Counted from the stretch's first letter, positions 43,010-51,987 are shown. The stretch is DNA of 64,000 bases from Burkholderia puraquae (GCF_002099195.1 NZ_NBYX01000031.1:1-64000); one strand, 5' to 3'. Numbers and translations are program-made. The notes: generated by a model not told the origin, from the sequence alone.

Positions 43010-45259
43010 TTGAATACCGAACCGCAAAGTTCTCGTTACAGTCTCGGGCTCGCGGCGGAAGTGCTGGCGTCCGAGCAAAGCGTGCTGAGGCTGATCACGC
43101 GCAACACACCGCTGCCGGAGCTGTTGGTCGAAGTCTGCCGGCGTGCCGAGGCTTTGCTCGGCGACGGTGCGTCGTGCACGATCCTGCTGCTCGATATCGA
43201 CGGCGTGCACGTGCACGTCGGCGCTGCGCCATCGCTGCCCGCCCAGTACAGCGCGGCGATCGAAGGCGCATCGATCGGGCCGGTGGCCGGCTCGTGCGGT
43301 ACGGCGATGTACCTGCGCCGGATGGTCGCCGTCGAAGACATCGAAACCGATCCCCTGTGGGCCGACTACCGTGCCATCGCATTGCCGCTGGGCTTGCGTG
43401 CGTGCTGGTCGGTACCGTTCCTTGACGAAACGGGCACCGTGCTCGGCGCGTTCGCCGTCTATCACCGCACGCCGCGCCGGCCGAGCGACGAGGAAGCCGA
43501 ACTGTTGCGCGATATCGGCAACAGTGTCGGCCTTGCGGTGCACCAGGACCGGATCGCGCGCCAGCTCGCGCGCAGCGAGGAACATCACCGGCTCGTGGTC
43601 AACAGCCTGAACGAAGGGATCCTCGTCGTGTCGCGCGACGGCGTCGTGGTCGCGAGCAACCCGAGCGCGAACCGGATGATGCGTGTGAAGGGCGACCTTG
43701 TCGGCCGCCGGCTGTCGACGGTGATCCTGCGCAAGCTGCACGAGGACGGCACGCCGATCGCGCCCGACGACTGGCCGAGCCGGCGCGCGCTCGAGACGGC
43801 CACGCCGATGCTCGGCTACACGGTCGGCTTCGGCCTCGCGGACGGCGACATCATCTGGGTGCGCGGCAACGCGGTGCCGATCGTGAAGCCGGGGGAGAAG
43901 CAGGCCGACTCGGTGCTCGTGTCGTTCAACGACATCGGCCCCGTGCGCGAAGCGCAGCAGCAGTTGCGCTACCTGGCGACGCGCGATGCGCTGACGGGCC
44001 TCTACAACCGACGCTGGCTCGGCGACCGCATGCGCGAGCTGTTCGGCGGGCGCGATGCGGCGGGCGGGCCCGCGCGCGTCGCGATCCTGTTCATCGATCT
44101 CGTCGGCTTCAAGAAGGTCAACGACACGGCCGGCCACGACGCGGGCGACGCGCTGCTGCGCAGCGTCGCCGCGCGGCTCGCGGCCTGCGGCAGCGGCCAG
44201 TACGCACTCACGCGCGTCGGCGGCGACGAGTTCGTGATCCTCGTCGACGATTGCGACGATCCCGACCGGCTCGCGGTGCTCGCGCGCGAGGTGATCGATG
44301 CGATCGCGAAGCCGTTCGCGATCGCGAACAACGAATACTGGCTCGGCGTGTCGATCGGGATCAGCGTCGCGCCGCGCGACGGCGACGATGCCGTCACGCT
44401 GATGCGCAATGCCGATTCGGCGATGTACGACGCGAAGCAGCGCGGCCGCAACCACTTCACGTTCTTCACCGCGCAGCTCAACCTGCGGCTGCAGCGCCGC
44501 TTCGCGATCGAGCAGTCGCTGCGGCGCGCGGTCTCGTCGGACATGCTGCGGCTCGCGTATCAGCCCGTCGTCGATGCGCGCAGCGGCCGCACGGTCGGTG
44601 CCGAGGCGCTGCTGCGCTGGACGAGCCCCGAGCTCGGGCCGATGTCGCCGGCGGAGTTCATTCCGGTCGCGGAAGATACGGGGCTGATCGTCGCGATCGG
44701 CCAGTGGGTGCTCGAAACGGCGTGCCGGCAGGCAGCCGAATGGCGCCGCACGATCGCGCCCGACCTGATGCTGGCCGTTAACCTGTCGCCGCGGCAGTTC
44801 CACGAAGGGCTCGTCGAATCGGTCGATCGCTGCCTCGCGCAGACGCAGCTCGATCCGTCCGCGCTCGAGCTCGAGATTACCGAAGGACTGCTGATGAACG
44901 ACACGGACACCGTGCTGCCGATGCTCGAGGCGCTCACGGACATGAACGTGCGGATCTCGGTCGACGACTTCGGCACCGGCTATTCGTCGCTCGCGTACCT
45001 GAAGCGCTTTCCGCTGCACAACCTGAAGGTCGACCGCTCGTTCGTGTCGGGCGTGCCCGATCATCACGACTCGGTGGCGATCACGCAGGCCGTCGTAGCG
45101 ATGGCCCATTCGCTTGGGATGAAGGTCACGGCCGAAGGCGTCGAGACGCAGGCGCAATCGTGGTTCCTGCAGCAGATCGGCTGCGACATGCAGCAGGGCT
45201 ATCTGTTCAGCCGCCCGCTTGACCCGGGCGACTACGCGCGCCGGCTCGGCGCCGCGTGA
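43010..45259 (+). CDS. GAF-PAS-GGDEF-EAL cyclic-di-GMP enzyme
   Basis: 749 residues from a TTG at 43010, chosen for AGGA about ten bases upstream; an in-frame TTG at 42851 would add 53 residues. Order: GAF about 25-180, PAS about 195-310, GGDEF about 320-480, EAL about 495-740. The synthase motif is intact (GGDEF 404-408) but the upstream RxxD inhibitory site is missing (Tyr398 where Asp would be). The phosphodiesterase motif is intact (EAL 532-534), along with DDFGTGYSSLAYLKRFP and the KVTAEGVET end. It could make or break cyclic-di-GMP in response to signals read by GAF and PAS. No transmembrane segment, so cytoplasmic. It converges on a WspR-like gene. Confidence 0.88.
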   Translation: MNTEPQSSRYSLGLAAEVLASEQSVLRLITRNTPLPELLVEVCRRAEALLGDGASCTILLLDIDGVHVHVGAAPSLPAQYSAAIEGASIGPVAGSCGTAMYLRRMVAVEDIETDPLWADYRAIALPLGLRACWSVPFLDETGTVLGAFAVYHRTPRRPSDEEAELLRDIGNSVGLAVHQDRIARQLARSEEHHRLVVNSLNEGILVVSRDGVVVASNPSANRMMRVKGDLVGRRLSTVILRKLHEDGTPIAPDDWPSRRALETATPMLGYTVGFGLADGDIIWVRGNAVPIVKPGEKQADSVLVSFNDIGPVREAQQQLRYLATRDALTGLYNRRWLGDRMRELFGGRDAAGGPARVAILFIDLVGFKKVNDTAGHDAGDALLRSVAARLAACGSGQYALTRVGGDEFVILVDDCDDPDRLAVLAREVIDAIAKPFAIANNEYWLGVSIGISVAPRDGDDAVTLMRNADSAMYDAKQRGRNHFTFFTAQLNLRLQRRFAIEQSLRRAVSSDMLRLAYQPVVDARSGRTVGAEALLRWTSPELGPMSPAEFIPVAEDTGLIVAIGQWVLETACRQAAEWRRTIAPDLMLAVNLSPRQFHEGLVESVDRCLAQTQLDPSALELEITEGLLMNDTDTVLPMLEALTDMNVRISVDDFGTGYSSLAYLKRFPLHNLKVDRSFVSGVPDHHDSVAITQAVVAMAHSLGMKVTAEGVETQAQSWFLQQIGCDMQQGYLFSRPLDPGDYARRLGAA

Positions 45260-45286
45260 GCGCGGCGCGCGTTCGGCGTTCGGCGT

Positions 45287-46354
45287 TCAGTCGACGCGCG
45301 GCGCGCCGAAACCGCCCGGGAGCGGCGTCGTCGGCGTCGCATCGATCTCGACGCGGTTCTTGCCCTCGTGCTTCGCGCGATAGAGCGCGCGGTCGGCCGC
45401 TTCGATCAGCACGGTCGTCGGCAGGCCCGGTATCGGCACGATGCTCGCGCCGCCGATGCTGATCGTCACGGTGTTGCCCGTCGACGAATGTGCGTGCCGC
45501 AGCCGCAGTGCCTCGACCGCGAGGCGGATCTTCTCGCCGAGCAGCCGCGCGGCGCCCGGCGACGTGGCCGGCATCACGACCGCGAATTCCTCGCCGCCGA
45601 AACGCGCGGCGAGATCGCCCGACTGGCCGAGACACCGCTCGATGGTCGACGCGATCTGCTTGAGCACGCTGTCGCCCGATACGTGGCCGTACGTGTCGTT
45701 GTAGAGCTTGAAGTTGTCGACATCGATCATCAGCAGCGACAGCTCGCTGCGCTCGCGCGTGCCGCGCCGCCATTCGGCGGCGAGGTATTCGTCGAGATAG
45801 CGCCGGTTCGACAGCCCGGTCAGGCCGTCCGAATGCGTGAGGCGCCGCAGTTCGAGATTGGCTTCGAGCAACTGCTGCTGCGATTGCCGCAGCGCGCGAT
45901 AGGCCTCGTCGCGCTGCAGCAGGTTCATGTACGAGCGCGAGTGGTAGCGCACCCGTGCGACGAGCTCGATGCGGTCGGGCAGCTTCACGAGGTAGTCGTT
46001 CGCGCCGGCCGCGAACGCGGCGCTCTTGATCACGGGCTCTTCCTGCGTCGACAGCACGATGATCGGCACGTCGCGCGTCGCCGGATTCGTCCGGTACGCT
46101 TTCACGAGGCTCAGCCCGTCGGTGCCGGGCATCACGAGATCCTGCAGGATCACGGTCGGCCGCGTCTCGATCGCGGTGGCCATCGCGTCGTCCGAACGCG
46201 GGCAGTAGTGGAAATCGATGCCTTCCTCGTTGACGAGCGCACGCCGCACGGCCTCCGCGACGATCGTCTGGTCGTCGACCAGCAGCACCATCGCCGGCAC
46301 GTCGTTGGGCGGCGTGTAGGGGCCGCCTGGCGGGCGAGTCAGGTCAATGGTCAT
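45287..46354 (-). CDS. Response regulator diguanylate cyclase, WspR-like
   Basis: 355 residues with a receiver domain (about 22-140, phosphoacceptor Asp72 in VILQDLVMPG) joined to a GGDEF domain with an intact GGEEF at 253-257. The RxxD inhibitory site expected before it reads QSGD (244-247), so the Arg is lost and product inhibition is probably weak or absent. This layout matches WspR of Pseudomonas and Burkholderia, which makes cyclic-di-GMP when phosphorylated by WspE. Here only WspF-like is adjacent (67 bases away, same strand); no receptor, CheW or CheA genes are present. Cytoplasmic. Confidence 0.85.
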   Translation of the reverse strand: MTIDLTRPPGGPYTPPNDVPAMVLLVDDQTIVAEAVRRALVNEEGIDFHYCPRSDDAMATAIETRPTVILQDLVMPGTDGLSLVKAYRTNPATRDVPIIVLSTQEEPVIKSAAFAAGANDYLVKLPDRIELVARVRYHSRSYMNLLQRDEAYRALRQSQQQLLEANLELRRLTHSDGLTGLSNRRYLDEYLAAEWRRGTRERSELSLLMIDVDNFKLYNDTYGHVSGDSVLKQIASTIERCLGQSGDLAARFGGEEFAVVMPATSPGAARLLGEKIRLAVEALRLRHAHSSTGNTVTISIGGASIVPIPGLPTTVLIEAADRALYRAKHEGKNRVEIDATPTTPLPGGFGAPRVD

Positions 46355-46421
46355 GGTCGATGCGGGTTGATGCGGTTGTTGCAGCGGCAGGCATGGCTGT
46401 TGCGCGTGTTCATCGTCGGGC

Positions 46422-47426
46422 TCAGATTCTCGCGAGCGCCGCCAGTTCGCCCGCGATGCGCCCGAGCGGCAGGATCGCGCGCGCCGCGCCGAGCGTCGCG
46501 GCGGCCTTCGGCATGCCGTACACGGCGCTCGTCGCCTCGTCCTGCGCGATCGTATGGTAGCCCTTCATCCGCAGTGCCTTCAGGCCGATTGCGCCGTCGC
46601 GGCCCATCCCCGTGAGCAGCACGCCGATCACGCGGCCGGGCCAGTGCTCGGTCAGGCTGTTGAAGAACACGTCGACCGACGGGCGATACGGCGTGGCGGC
46701 CGGCTCGCGCGTGTATTCGAGGGTGCCGGCGCGCGTGATGCGCAGGTGGTCGTCGGTTGCGGCGAGCAGCGCGACGCCCGGCTGCGGGCGGTCGCCTTCG
46801 CGCGCGACGCGAACCGCGAGCGGCGTCTGCCCATCGAGCCATTGCGCCATGCCTTCGGCGAACGCGCGGTCGACGTGCTGCACGATCACGATCGGTGCAT
46901 TGAAATCGGCCGGCAGGCCGCCGAGGATCGACGCGAGCGCGCCTGGGCCGCCGGCCGATGCGCCGATCGCGACCAGCGGGCCGCCGCCGGTGCGCGGGGC
47001 CGTGCCGGCGAGGCGCGAGCTGCCGGGTGCGTCGAGCAGGCGGCCGATCTGGTCGATCTTCGCGAGCAGCAGCCGGGTCGTGTCGCCGGCCGAGCCGTCG
47101 CCGAGCCGCGGCGTATCGACCGCGTCGAGCGCGCCGGCGCCCATCGCCTCGAACACGCGCCACGCATTCGCACCGATGCAACTCGTCACGATCAGGATCG
47201 CGCACGGTCGTTCGGATCGCATGATCCGCCGCGTCGCTTCGATCCCGTCGAATTTCGGCATGATCAGGTCCATGAGCACGACGTCGGGCGGCTGCGCGGC
47301 GCACAGTTCGACGGCCTGCGCGCCGTCGGTCGCGACCCACAGCACACGGTGCTCGGGCCGTCGCGCGATCGCGCGGCGCATCGCCTCGACGGCAAGCGGG
47401 AGGTCGTTGACGATGCCGATGTTCAC
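46422..47426 (-). CDS. Chemotaxis-type methylesterase/response regulator CheB, WspF-like
   Basis: 334 residues from a GTG at 47426, with a GGAG ribosome site upstream. The receiver domain has phosphoacceptor Asp53 (VVLMDLIMP); the methylesterase domain has the catalytic triad Ser157 (GASAGG), His184 and Asp277 (TGMGRDG). CheB/WspF removes methyl groups from chemoreceptors so that the signal adapts. It directly precedes the WspR-like gene. In classical wsp operons wspF lies between wspE and wspR; here the gene just before it reads the other way, so this pair is an orphan fragment or works with partners elsewhere. Confidence 0.85.
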   Translation of the reverse strand: MNIGIVNDLPLAVEAMRRAIARRPEHRVLWVATDGAQAVELCAAQPPDVVLMDLIMPKFDGIEATRRIMRSERPCAILIVTSCIGANAWRVFEAMGAGALDAVDTPRLGDGSAGDTTRLLLAKIDQIGRLLDAPGSSRLAGTAPRTGGGPLVAIGASAGGPGALASILGGLPADFNAPIVIVQHVDRAFAEGMAQWLDGQTPLAVRVAREGDRPQPGVALLAATDDHLRITRAGTLEYTREPAATPYRPSVDVFFNSLTEHWPGRVIGVLLTGMGRDGAIGLKALRMKGYHTIAQDEATSAVYGMPKAAATLGAARAILPLGRIAGELAALARI

Positions 47427-47765
47427 AAGCGGAATTCTCCGGTCGGTTCGTAATGTTGGAGGGGGGCCGGGTTCATGGAAGGGGCTGCCTGTTCGGCGCT
47501 GCCGCGCGGCATCGGCGGCCGGGCGGCACGGCATTCTTTTGGGTTGGCGACGCCCGCATGCTGTCATGCGGCGCGGGCGGCGGCAATCGAAAAATTTGCG
47601 CATGATGCCGTTTCAGTGCGTTTCCTCTATGACTGTGCGGTGTTGGCGGAGGGCCGGGGAACCGGGCCGGCGCGCGCGTGCCTGCCCGACCACGCGGATT
47701 CGGCACGGCAGGCCGCGGAAGCAGGCATGTTACCGTGGCGGCTTCGAAAAATAGAAAGGAAGAAG
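47427..47765. other. Intergenic region between WspF-like gene and next gene
   Basis: 339 bases without a convincing gene. It contains a hairpin CCGCATG/CATGCGG with four-base loop (47554-47571) in the leader of the leftward operon, and an AT-rich patch at 47585-47605. Two divergent promoters are expected here. Confidence 0.45.
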
Positions 47766-48194
47766 ATGGCCGCGCCCGACACCGTACTCGTCAGCCGCGA
47801 CCCGTACGCGCCGATCGTGACCGAGCGCGACGGCCGGTTGCGGTACCGGATCTACATCGAGAGCGGACACGCGTCGTTCTACCGCGATTTTCCGGTCGAG
47901 CCCGACGCGGTGCGCGTGCTGCGCGACGACGCCGAGCGTTACTACTTCCTGTTCGCGGCGCTTCACCATCCGTACCAGCTGAGCGCAACGAACCTGTCCG
48001 ACGCGGAGCGCGAACGTACCTTCAGCACGATCCTGTTCGCCGGCCGCGACGAAGTCGAAGCGTTCATGACGGAACTCGACCGCGCCAGCAATGGCGCGGT
48101 CGCGAACCTGCTGAGGATCTTCACGCAGGCCGACTACCGGCAACTGCGTGCGGGCCGGTGGTTCGACATCGGCGCCGGCACGCCGGCCGCGTAG
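47766..48194 (+). CDS. Unknown protein
   Basis: 142 residues from the ATG at 47766, preceded by AAAGGAAG. No signal peptide or membrane segment. The sequence is rich in charged and aromatic residues (YRIYIESGHASFYRDFPVEP, YYFLFAALHHPYQLS) with a helical C-terminal half. The last part (RIFTQADYRQLRAGRWFDIG) is slightly hydrophobic. Nothing matches a family I recognise. It is divergent from the WspF-like gene and convergent with a small unknown gene. Likely cytoplasmic. Confidence 0.65.
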   Translation: MAAPDTVLVSRDPYAPIVTERDGRLRYRIYIESGHASFYRDFPVEPDAVRVLRDDAERYYFLFAALHHPYQLSATNLSDAERERTFSTILFAGRDEVEAFMTELDRASNGAVANLLRIFTQADYRQLRAGRWFDIGAGTPAA

Positions 48195-48211
48195 CGCCCG
48201 CGCAAGCCCGT

Positions 48212-48229
48212 CGCCCGCTTCAACGGGCG
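48212..48229 (+). terminator. Possible terminator stem-loop
   Basis: CGCCCG and CGGGCG arms around CTTCAA, 18 bases after the stop of the gene at 47766. No T-run follows, so support is moderate to weak. Confidence 0.35.
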
Positions 48230-48270
48230 CGAGCGGAAACCGGCCGCGCACCGGCTGCGCGGCCGCGCCG

Positions 48271-48495
48271 TCAATGGCTGCGCGCGTACCCCTGGATCAA
48301 CGCGCGCATCATGCCTTCGACCGTCGCGTCGCGCAGGTCGCCTTCCTGCTCGGCCTCCTCGACGAGCGCGGCATACGCGGTCGCGAGCGTCACGCGATCG
48401 ACCTCCTGGCGTTGCTCCATCAGCGTCACCATCCCGTCCTTCGCCAGATGAGCGGAGAACGCACGGCTGCCGATGGTCTGGAATACGTCAATCAT
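48271..48495 (-). CDS. Small unknown cytoplasmic protein
   Basis: 74 residues from the ATG at 48495 with GGGAG upstream. It starts MIDVFQTIGSRAFSAHLAKD and is mostly helical, with an acidic patch (VEEAEQEGDL). The pattern looks like the small DNA- or protein-binding accessory proteins common in Burkholderia, but no family is recognised. It is convergent with the gene at 47766. Possibly expressed; real status supported mainly by the ribosome site and sequence character. Confidence 0.5.
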   Translation of the reverse strand: MIDVFQTIGSRAFSAHLAKDGMVTLMEQRQEVDRVTLATAYAALVEEAEQEGDLRDATVEGMMRALIQGYARSH

Positions 48496-48832
48496 GGCGG
48501 CTCTCCCGTCCGTTGCCGATGCTTTCCAGTGTAGTCGGCGCACCGGGGCTCCGCCACGCGCGGCGGCCCGTCGCACGCCGCGCGCGGGGCGGGAATCCAC
48601 GTGCCACGCGCGGCGTGCCCGCACCGGCCGGCCGACCGCTGATTCGTCGGATGAAACACAAACGACACATGGCCCGGGCACGGTGTCCGCTCGGTTCAAC
48701 GTTTACCCGAAGCAGCAAATTGTCGACTTTTTATCGATAAAGTCTCGTGCTAGATTTCGCCGTCAGAGCCCGGTCCAAACCGGGCGGGCGGCGCGTTGCC
48801 ACGGCGCCGGGCGTTCGACACAAGGAGGAGCA
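48496..48832. other. Intergenic region before the DUF969 operon
   Basis: 337 bases without a gene. A perfect 12-bp dyad TTTATCGATAAA at 48730-48741 sits in an AT-rich patch about 90 bases before the DUF969 start and could be an operator. Confidence 0.5.
48730..48741. promoter_or_regulatory. Palindrome TTTATCGATAAA before DUF969 operon
   Basis: A perfect 12-bp dyad in the only AT-rich patch of the leader, placed where an operator for the DUF969-DUF979-DUF2891 operon could be. No regulator gene is adjacent, so any binder is unknown. Confidence 0.35.
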
Positions 48833-49522
48833 ATGCTGGTGCTGATTGGGGTGCCGATCGTCGTGATCGGTTTTGCGCTGCGCTTCAATGCGCTGCTGGT
48901 GGTCACGATCGCGGGGCTCGCGACGGGGCTGGCGGGCGGGCTGAATCTCGTCGACATCGTCAGCGCGTTCGGCAAGGCGTTCACCGAAAACCGCTACATG
49001 GGGCTCATCTGGCTGACGTTGCCGGTGATCGCGCTGCTCGAGCGCAACGGGCTCAAGGAGCAGGCGAAGCGGATGATCTCGCGCGTGCAGGCAGCCACCA
49101 CCGGCCGCGTGCTGATGCTGTACTTCGTGCTGCGCCAGGCGACCGCCGCGCTCGGCCTCACGTCGCTCGGCGGCCATGCGCAGATGGTGCGGCCGCTGAT
49201 CGCGCCGATGGCCGAGGCCGCCGCCGTCAACCGGCACGGCGAGCTGCCCGAATCGGTGCGCCAGCAGATCCGCGCGCATGCGTCGGGCGTCGACAACGTT
49301 GCCGTGTTCTTCGGCGAGGACATCTTCATCGCGATCCAGTCGATCCTGCTGATCAAGGGCTTTCTCGAACAGAACGGGATCTCCATCGAGCCGCTGCACC
49401 TGTCGGTGTGGGCGATCCCGACCGCGATCGCCGCGCTGCTGATCCACTGCACGCGCCTCGCGCTGCTCGACCGCCGGCTGGCGCGCGGCTTCGGCCTGCT
49501 GGCGCAGGAGGGCGCGCGATGA
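48833..49522 (+). CDS. DUF969 membrane protein, putative permease subunit
   Basis: 229 residues, preceded by a near-perfect AAGGAGGAG ribosome site. Several membrane helices, with GLIWLTLPVIALLERNGLKE and HASGVDNVAVFFGEDIFIAI as conserved-looking loops. It belongs to DUF969, which is nearly always next to DUF979; together they look like a two-part carrier. In some Burkholderia-type operons the pair sits beside a pyroglutamyl peptidase and is proposed to take up small peptides or 5-oxoproline, but this is unproven. Its stop overlaps the DUF979 start by four bases (ATGA), indicating coupled translation. Confidence 0.83.
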   Translation: MLVLIGVPIVVIGFALRFNALLVVTIAGLATGLAGGLNLVDIVSAFGKAFTENRYMGLIWLTLPVIALLERNGLKEQAKRMISRVQAATTGRVLMLYFVLRQATAALGLTSLGGHAQMVRPLIAPMAEAAAVNRHGELPESVRQQIRAHASGVDNVAVFFGEDIFIAIQSILLIKGFLEQNGISIEPLHLSVWAIPTAIAALLIHCTRLALLDRRLARGFGLLAQEGAR

Positions 49523-50469
49523 TCGGCCTCGAATCGCTGTACACGCTCGCGGGGCTGATGTTCGCCGCATTCGCATACTTCAACCTGACCGACCGCACGA
49601 ACCCGCGCCGCGCCGTCAATTTCGCGTTCTGGGCGATTTACGCGGTCACGTTCCTGTTCGGCGCGCTGCTGCCGCATTTCGTGACGGGCTGCCTCGCGAT
49701 CGCGCTCGCGGTGATCGCCGGCTCGGGCAAGCTCGGGCGCGGCAAGTCCGAGGAAGCCGGGGAAGCGGCGGCGGTGCGGCGCGAAACGCTCGCGCAGCGT
49801 TTCGGCAACAAGCTGTTCCTGCCTGCGCTGCTGATTCCGGTCGTCACGCTGATCGGCACGTTCGCGCTGAAGCGGGTGCCGTTCGTCGACCAGAAGAGCG
49901 TGACGCTGATCTCGCTCGTGCTCGGCACGCTCGTCGCGTTTGCCGCCGCGCTCGCGATGCTGCGCGATTCGCCCGTGCATGCCGTGAAGGAGGCACGCCA
50001 CACGATGGACGCGGTCGGCTGGGCCGCGATCCTGCCGCAGATGCTCGCGGCGCTCGGCGCGCTGTTCGCGGTCGCGGGCGTCGGCGGGGTGGTGTCGGGG
50101 CTCGTGAAGGACTGGGTGCCGATCGATTCGCCGTTCGCGGTGGTCGCGGCCTACACGGTCGGCATGGCGCTGTTCACGATGATCATGGGCAACGGCTTCG
50201 CCGCGTTCCCGGTGATGACGGCCGGCATCGGCCTGCCGCTGATCGTCCACCAGTTCCACGGCAACCCGGCGATCGTCGGCGCGATCGGGATGCTGAGCGG
50301 CTTCTGCGGTACGCTGATGACGCCGATGGCCGCGAACTTCAACATCGTGCCGGCGGCGCTGCTCGAACTGAAGGACAAGAATGGCGTGATCAAGGTGCAG
50401 TGGCCGACGGCCGTGCTGCTGCTCGCCGTGAACACGCTGCTGATGTATGCGTTCGCATTCCGCTTCTGA
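49519..50469 (+). CDS. DUF979 membrane protein, putative permease subunit
   Basis: 316 residues with about eight to ten helices. VKEARHTMDAVGWAAILPQMLAAL and MIMGNGFAAFPVMTAGIG are conserved-looking loops of the DUF979 family. It is the larger half of the DUF969-DUF979 pair and overlaps the DUF969 gene by four bases. The DUF2891 gene begins four bases after its stop. The likely role is carriage of an unknown solute across the inner membrane. Nothing in the sequence identifies the solute. Confidence 0.83.
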   Translation: MIGLESLYTLAGLMFAAFAYFNLTDRTNPRRAVNFAFWAIYAVTFLFGALLPHFVTGCLAIALAVIAGSGKLGRGKSEEAGEAAAVRRETLAQRFGNKLFLPALLIPVVTLIGTFALKRVPFVDQKSVTLISLVLGTLVAFAAALAMLRDSPVHAVKEARHTMDAVGWAAILPQMLAALGALFAVAGVGGVVSGLVKDWVPIDSPFAVVAAYTVGMALFTMIMGNGFAAFPVMTAGIGLPLIVHQFHGNPAIVGAIGMLSGFCGTLMTPMAANFNIVPAALLELKDKNGVIKVQWPTAVLLLAVNTLLMYAFAFRF

Positions 50470-50472
50470 GAG

Positions 50473-51501
50473 ATGCCAATGACCGATCGACTCACGCCCG
50501 AACTTGCCTCGAAATTCGCATCGCTCGCGCTCGCGCACCTGACCCGCGAATATCCGAACAAGCTCACGCATTCGCTCGCCGGCCCGCAGGACGTGCAGGG
50601 GCCGCGCGCACTTCACCCGATCTTCTACGGCAGCTACGACTGGCACTCGTGCGTGCACGGTTACTGGCTCGTGCTGCGCGTGCTCGAACGCTACCCGGCA
50701 TTGCCGGAGGCCGAACGCATCGTCGCGATCGTCGATGCGCACTTCACCGACGCGAACGTCGCTGGCGAGCGCGCGTATCTCGCGCTGCCGCACAACGCCG
50801 GCTTCGAGCGGCCGTACGGCTGGGCGTGGCTGCTCGCGCTCGCCGCGCAACTCGAGCGGCTCGCGCTGAAGGGCGCGCTGCCGCAGGCCGCGCGCTGGGC
50901 GAAGACGATGGCGCCGCTCACCGACCTGTTCGTGTCGCGCTTCGAGACCTTCCTGCCGAAAGCGACTTATCCGCTGCGCGTCGGCACGCACTTCAACACC
51001 GCGTTCGCACTCGCGCTCACGCTCGACTTCGCGCGCGACACGCAGCGCGACGGGCTCGCGGCGCTGATCGTCGATACCGCGAAGCGCTGGCACCTGAACG
51101 ATGTCGCGTGCCAGGCGTGGGAGCCGTCGGGCGACGAATTCCTGTCGCCCGCGCTGATGGAGGCCGAGCTGATGCGGCGCGTGCTGCCGGCCGCCGAATT
51201 CGACGGCTGGTTCGCGCGCTTCCTGCCGGATCTCGCGCGCGGCGAGCCGGCGACGCTGTTCGAGCCGGCGACGGTCAGCGATCGCAGCGACGGCAAGATC
51301 GCACACCTCGACGGGCTGAACCTGAGCCGCGCGTGGTGCCAGCGTGCACTTGCCGGCGCGCTGCCGGAAGGCGATGCGCGACGCGCAAAGCTGCTCGATG
51401 CGGCTGACCGGCACCTCGCGAGCGCGCTCGCGCACGTGGCCGGCGACTACATGGGCGAGCACTGGCTCGCGACGTTCGCGTTGCTCGCGCTGGAGGCGTA
51501 G
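50473..51501 (+). CDS. DUF2891 protein
   Basis: 342 residues of a soluble, helix-rich protein. HPIFYGSYDWHSCVHGYWLVLR and LPHNAGFERPYGWAWLLALA are conserved-looking blocks that match the DUF2891 family, which resembles alpha-helical barrel (six-hairpin) enzymes. No signal peptide, so it is cytoplasmic. It starts four bases after the DUF979 stop. An N-terminal ATG is followed by another two codons later; either could be used. In such a fold, Trp, His and Glu near the barrel centre would be the active site, but no reaction is known. Its link to the DUF969-DUF979 carrier suggests handling of the imported compound. Confidence 0.8.
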   Translation: MPMTDRLTPELASKFASLALAHLTREYPNKLTHSLAGPQDVQGPRALHPIFYGSYDWHSCVHGYWLVLRVLERYPALPEAERIVAIVDAHFTDANVAGERAYLALPHNAGFERPYGWAWLLALAAQLERLALKGALPQAARWAKTMAPLTDLFVSRFETFLPKATYPLRVGTHFNTAFALALTLDFARDTQRDGLAALIVDTAKRWHLNDVACQAWEPSGDEFLSPALMEAELMRRVLPAAEFDGWFARFLPDLARGEPATLFEPATVSDRSDGKIAHLDGLNLSRAWCQRALAGALPEGDARRAKLLDAADRHLASALAHVAGDYMGEHWLATFALLALEA

Positions 51502-51616
51502 CGCGCGAGACCCCACGGGCGGCAAGGTCTTCGGCGCGCGGCTATACTCGCCGCTCGGGTTGCATCGCGCTGCTTGTGTTGCGCGATGCAGCCATCCATC
51601 CGTTCGCTGCCTCGCC

Positions 51617-51940
51617 ATGGACAAGCTCATTTCCTACGTCGCTGCGATCCACGGGCTCGCGGGCCCGGTGCAGATCGTGTCGCATGCGACGTCGCACGAC
51701 CGCTGGACCGACGACGACGTCGAGGTCACGCGCGACGAAACCGAATACCGCTTCGACAACGGCGCGATCGTGCGCCGCTCGGTCGAGCAGGATCGCGCGC
51801 CGTCCGACCTGCTGTGCGCCGAATGCTGGATCGACTACGACGTGCTCCGCCATCCCGATGCGCAACCGATCGGCCCGGCGCGGATGACGTTCGACAACGC
51901 GTGCCGCGAGACTTTCTGGCTGCGTTACCACCTGGCTTGA
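51617..51940 (+). CDS. Unknown small protein
   Basis: 107 residues from the ATG at 51617. It starts MDKLISYVAAIHGLAGPVQI and contains a run of acidic and aromatic residues (DDDVEVTRDETEYRFDNGAI) with a CAECWIDYDVL segment. The pair CxxC (LLCAECW) could be a small metal or redox site. No membrane segment. Not in a recognised family. It lies between the DUF2891 gene and a convergent IclR gene and may be an independent unit; the upstream frame is a shadow of DUF2891. Confidence 0.6.
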   Translation: MDKLISYVAAIHGLAGPVQIVSHATSHDRWTDDDVEVTRDETEYRFDNGAIVRRSVEQDRAPSDLLCAECWIDYDVLRHPDAQPIGPARMTFDNACRETFWLRYHLA

Positions 51941-51987
51941 CCGTTTCAATGCATGAGCGCGTAACGGCATGAACGCGCGCAACTGCA

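Noticed and set aside
43010..45259. An earlier start at 42851 for the GGDEF-EAL protein
   Set aside because: Also a TTG, with no better ribosome site and a basic N-terminal extension outside any domain; kept as an alternative only.
48994..51630. 878-codon minus-strand open frame
   Set aside because: Antisense to the DUF969-DUF979-DUF2891 operon; composition is typical of a shadow frame. The plus-strand genes have ribosome sites and tight coupling.
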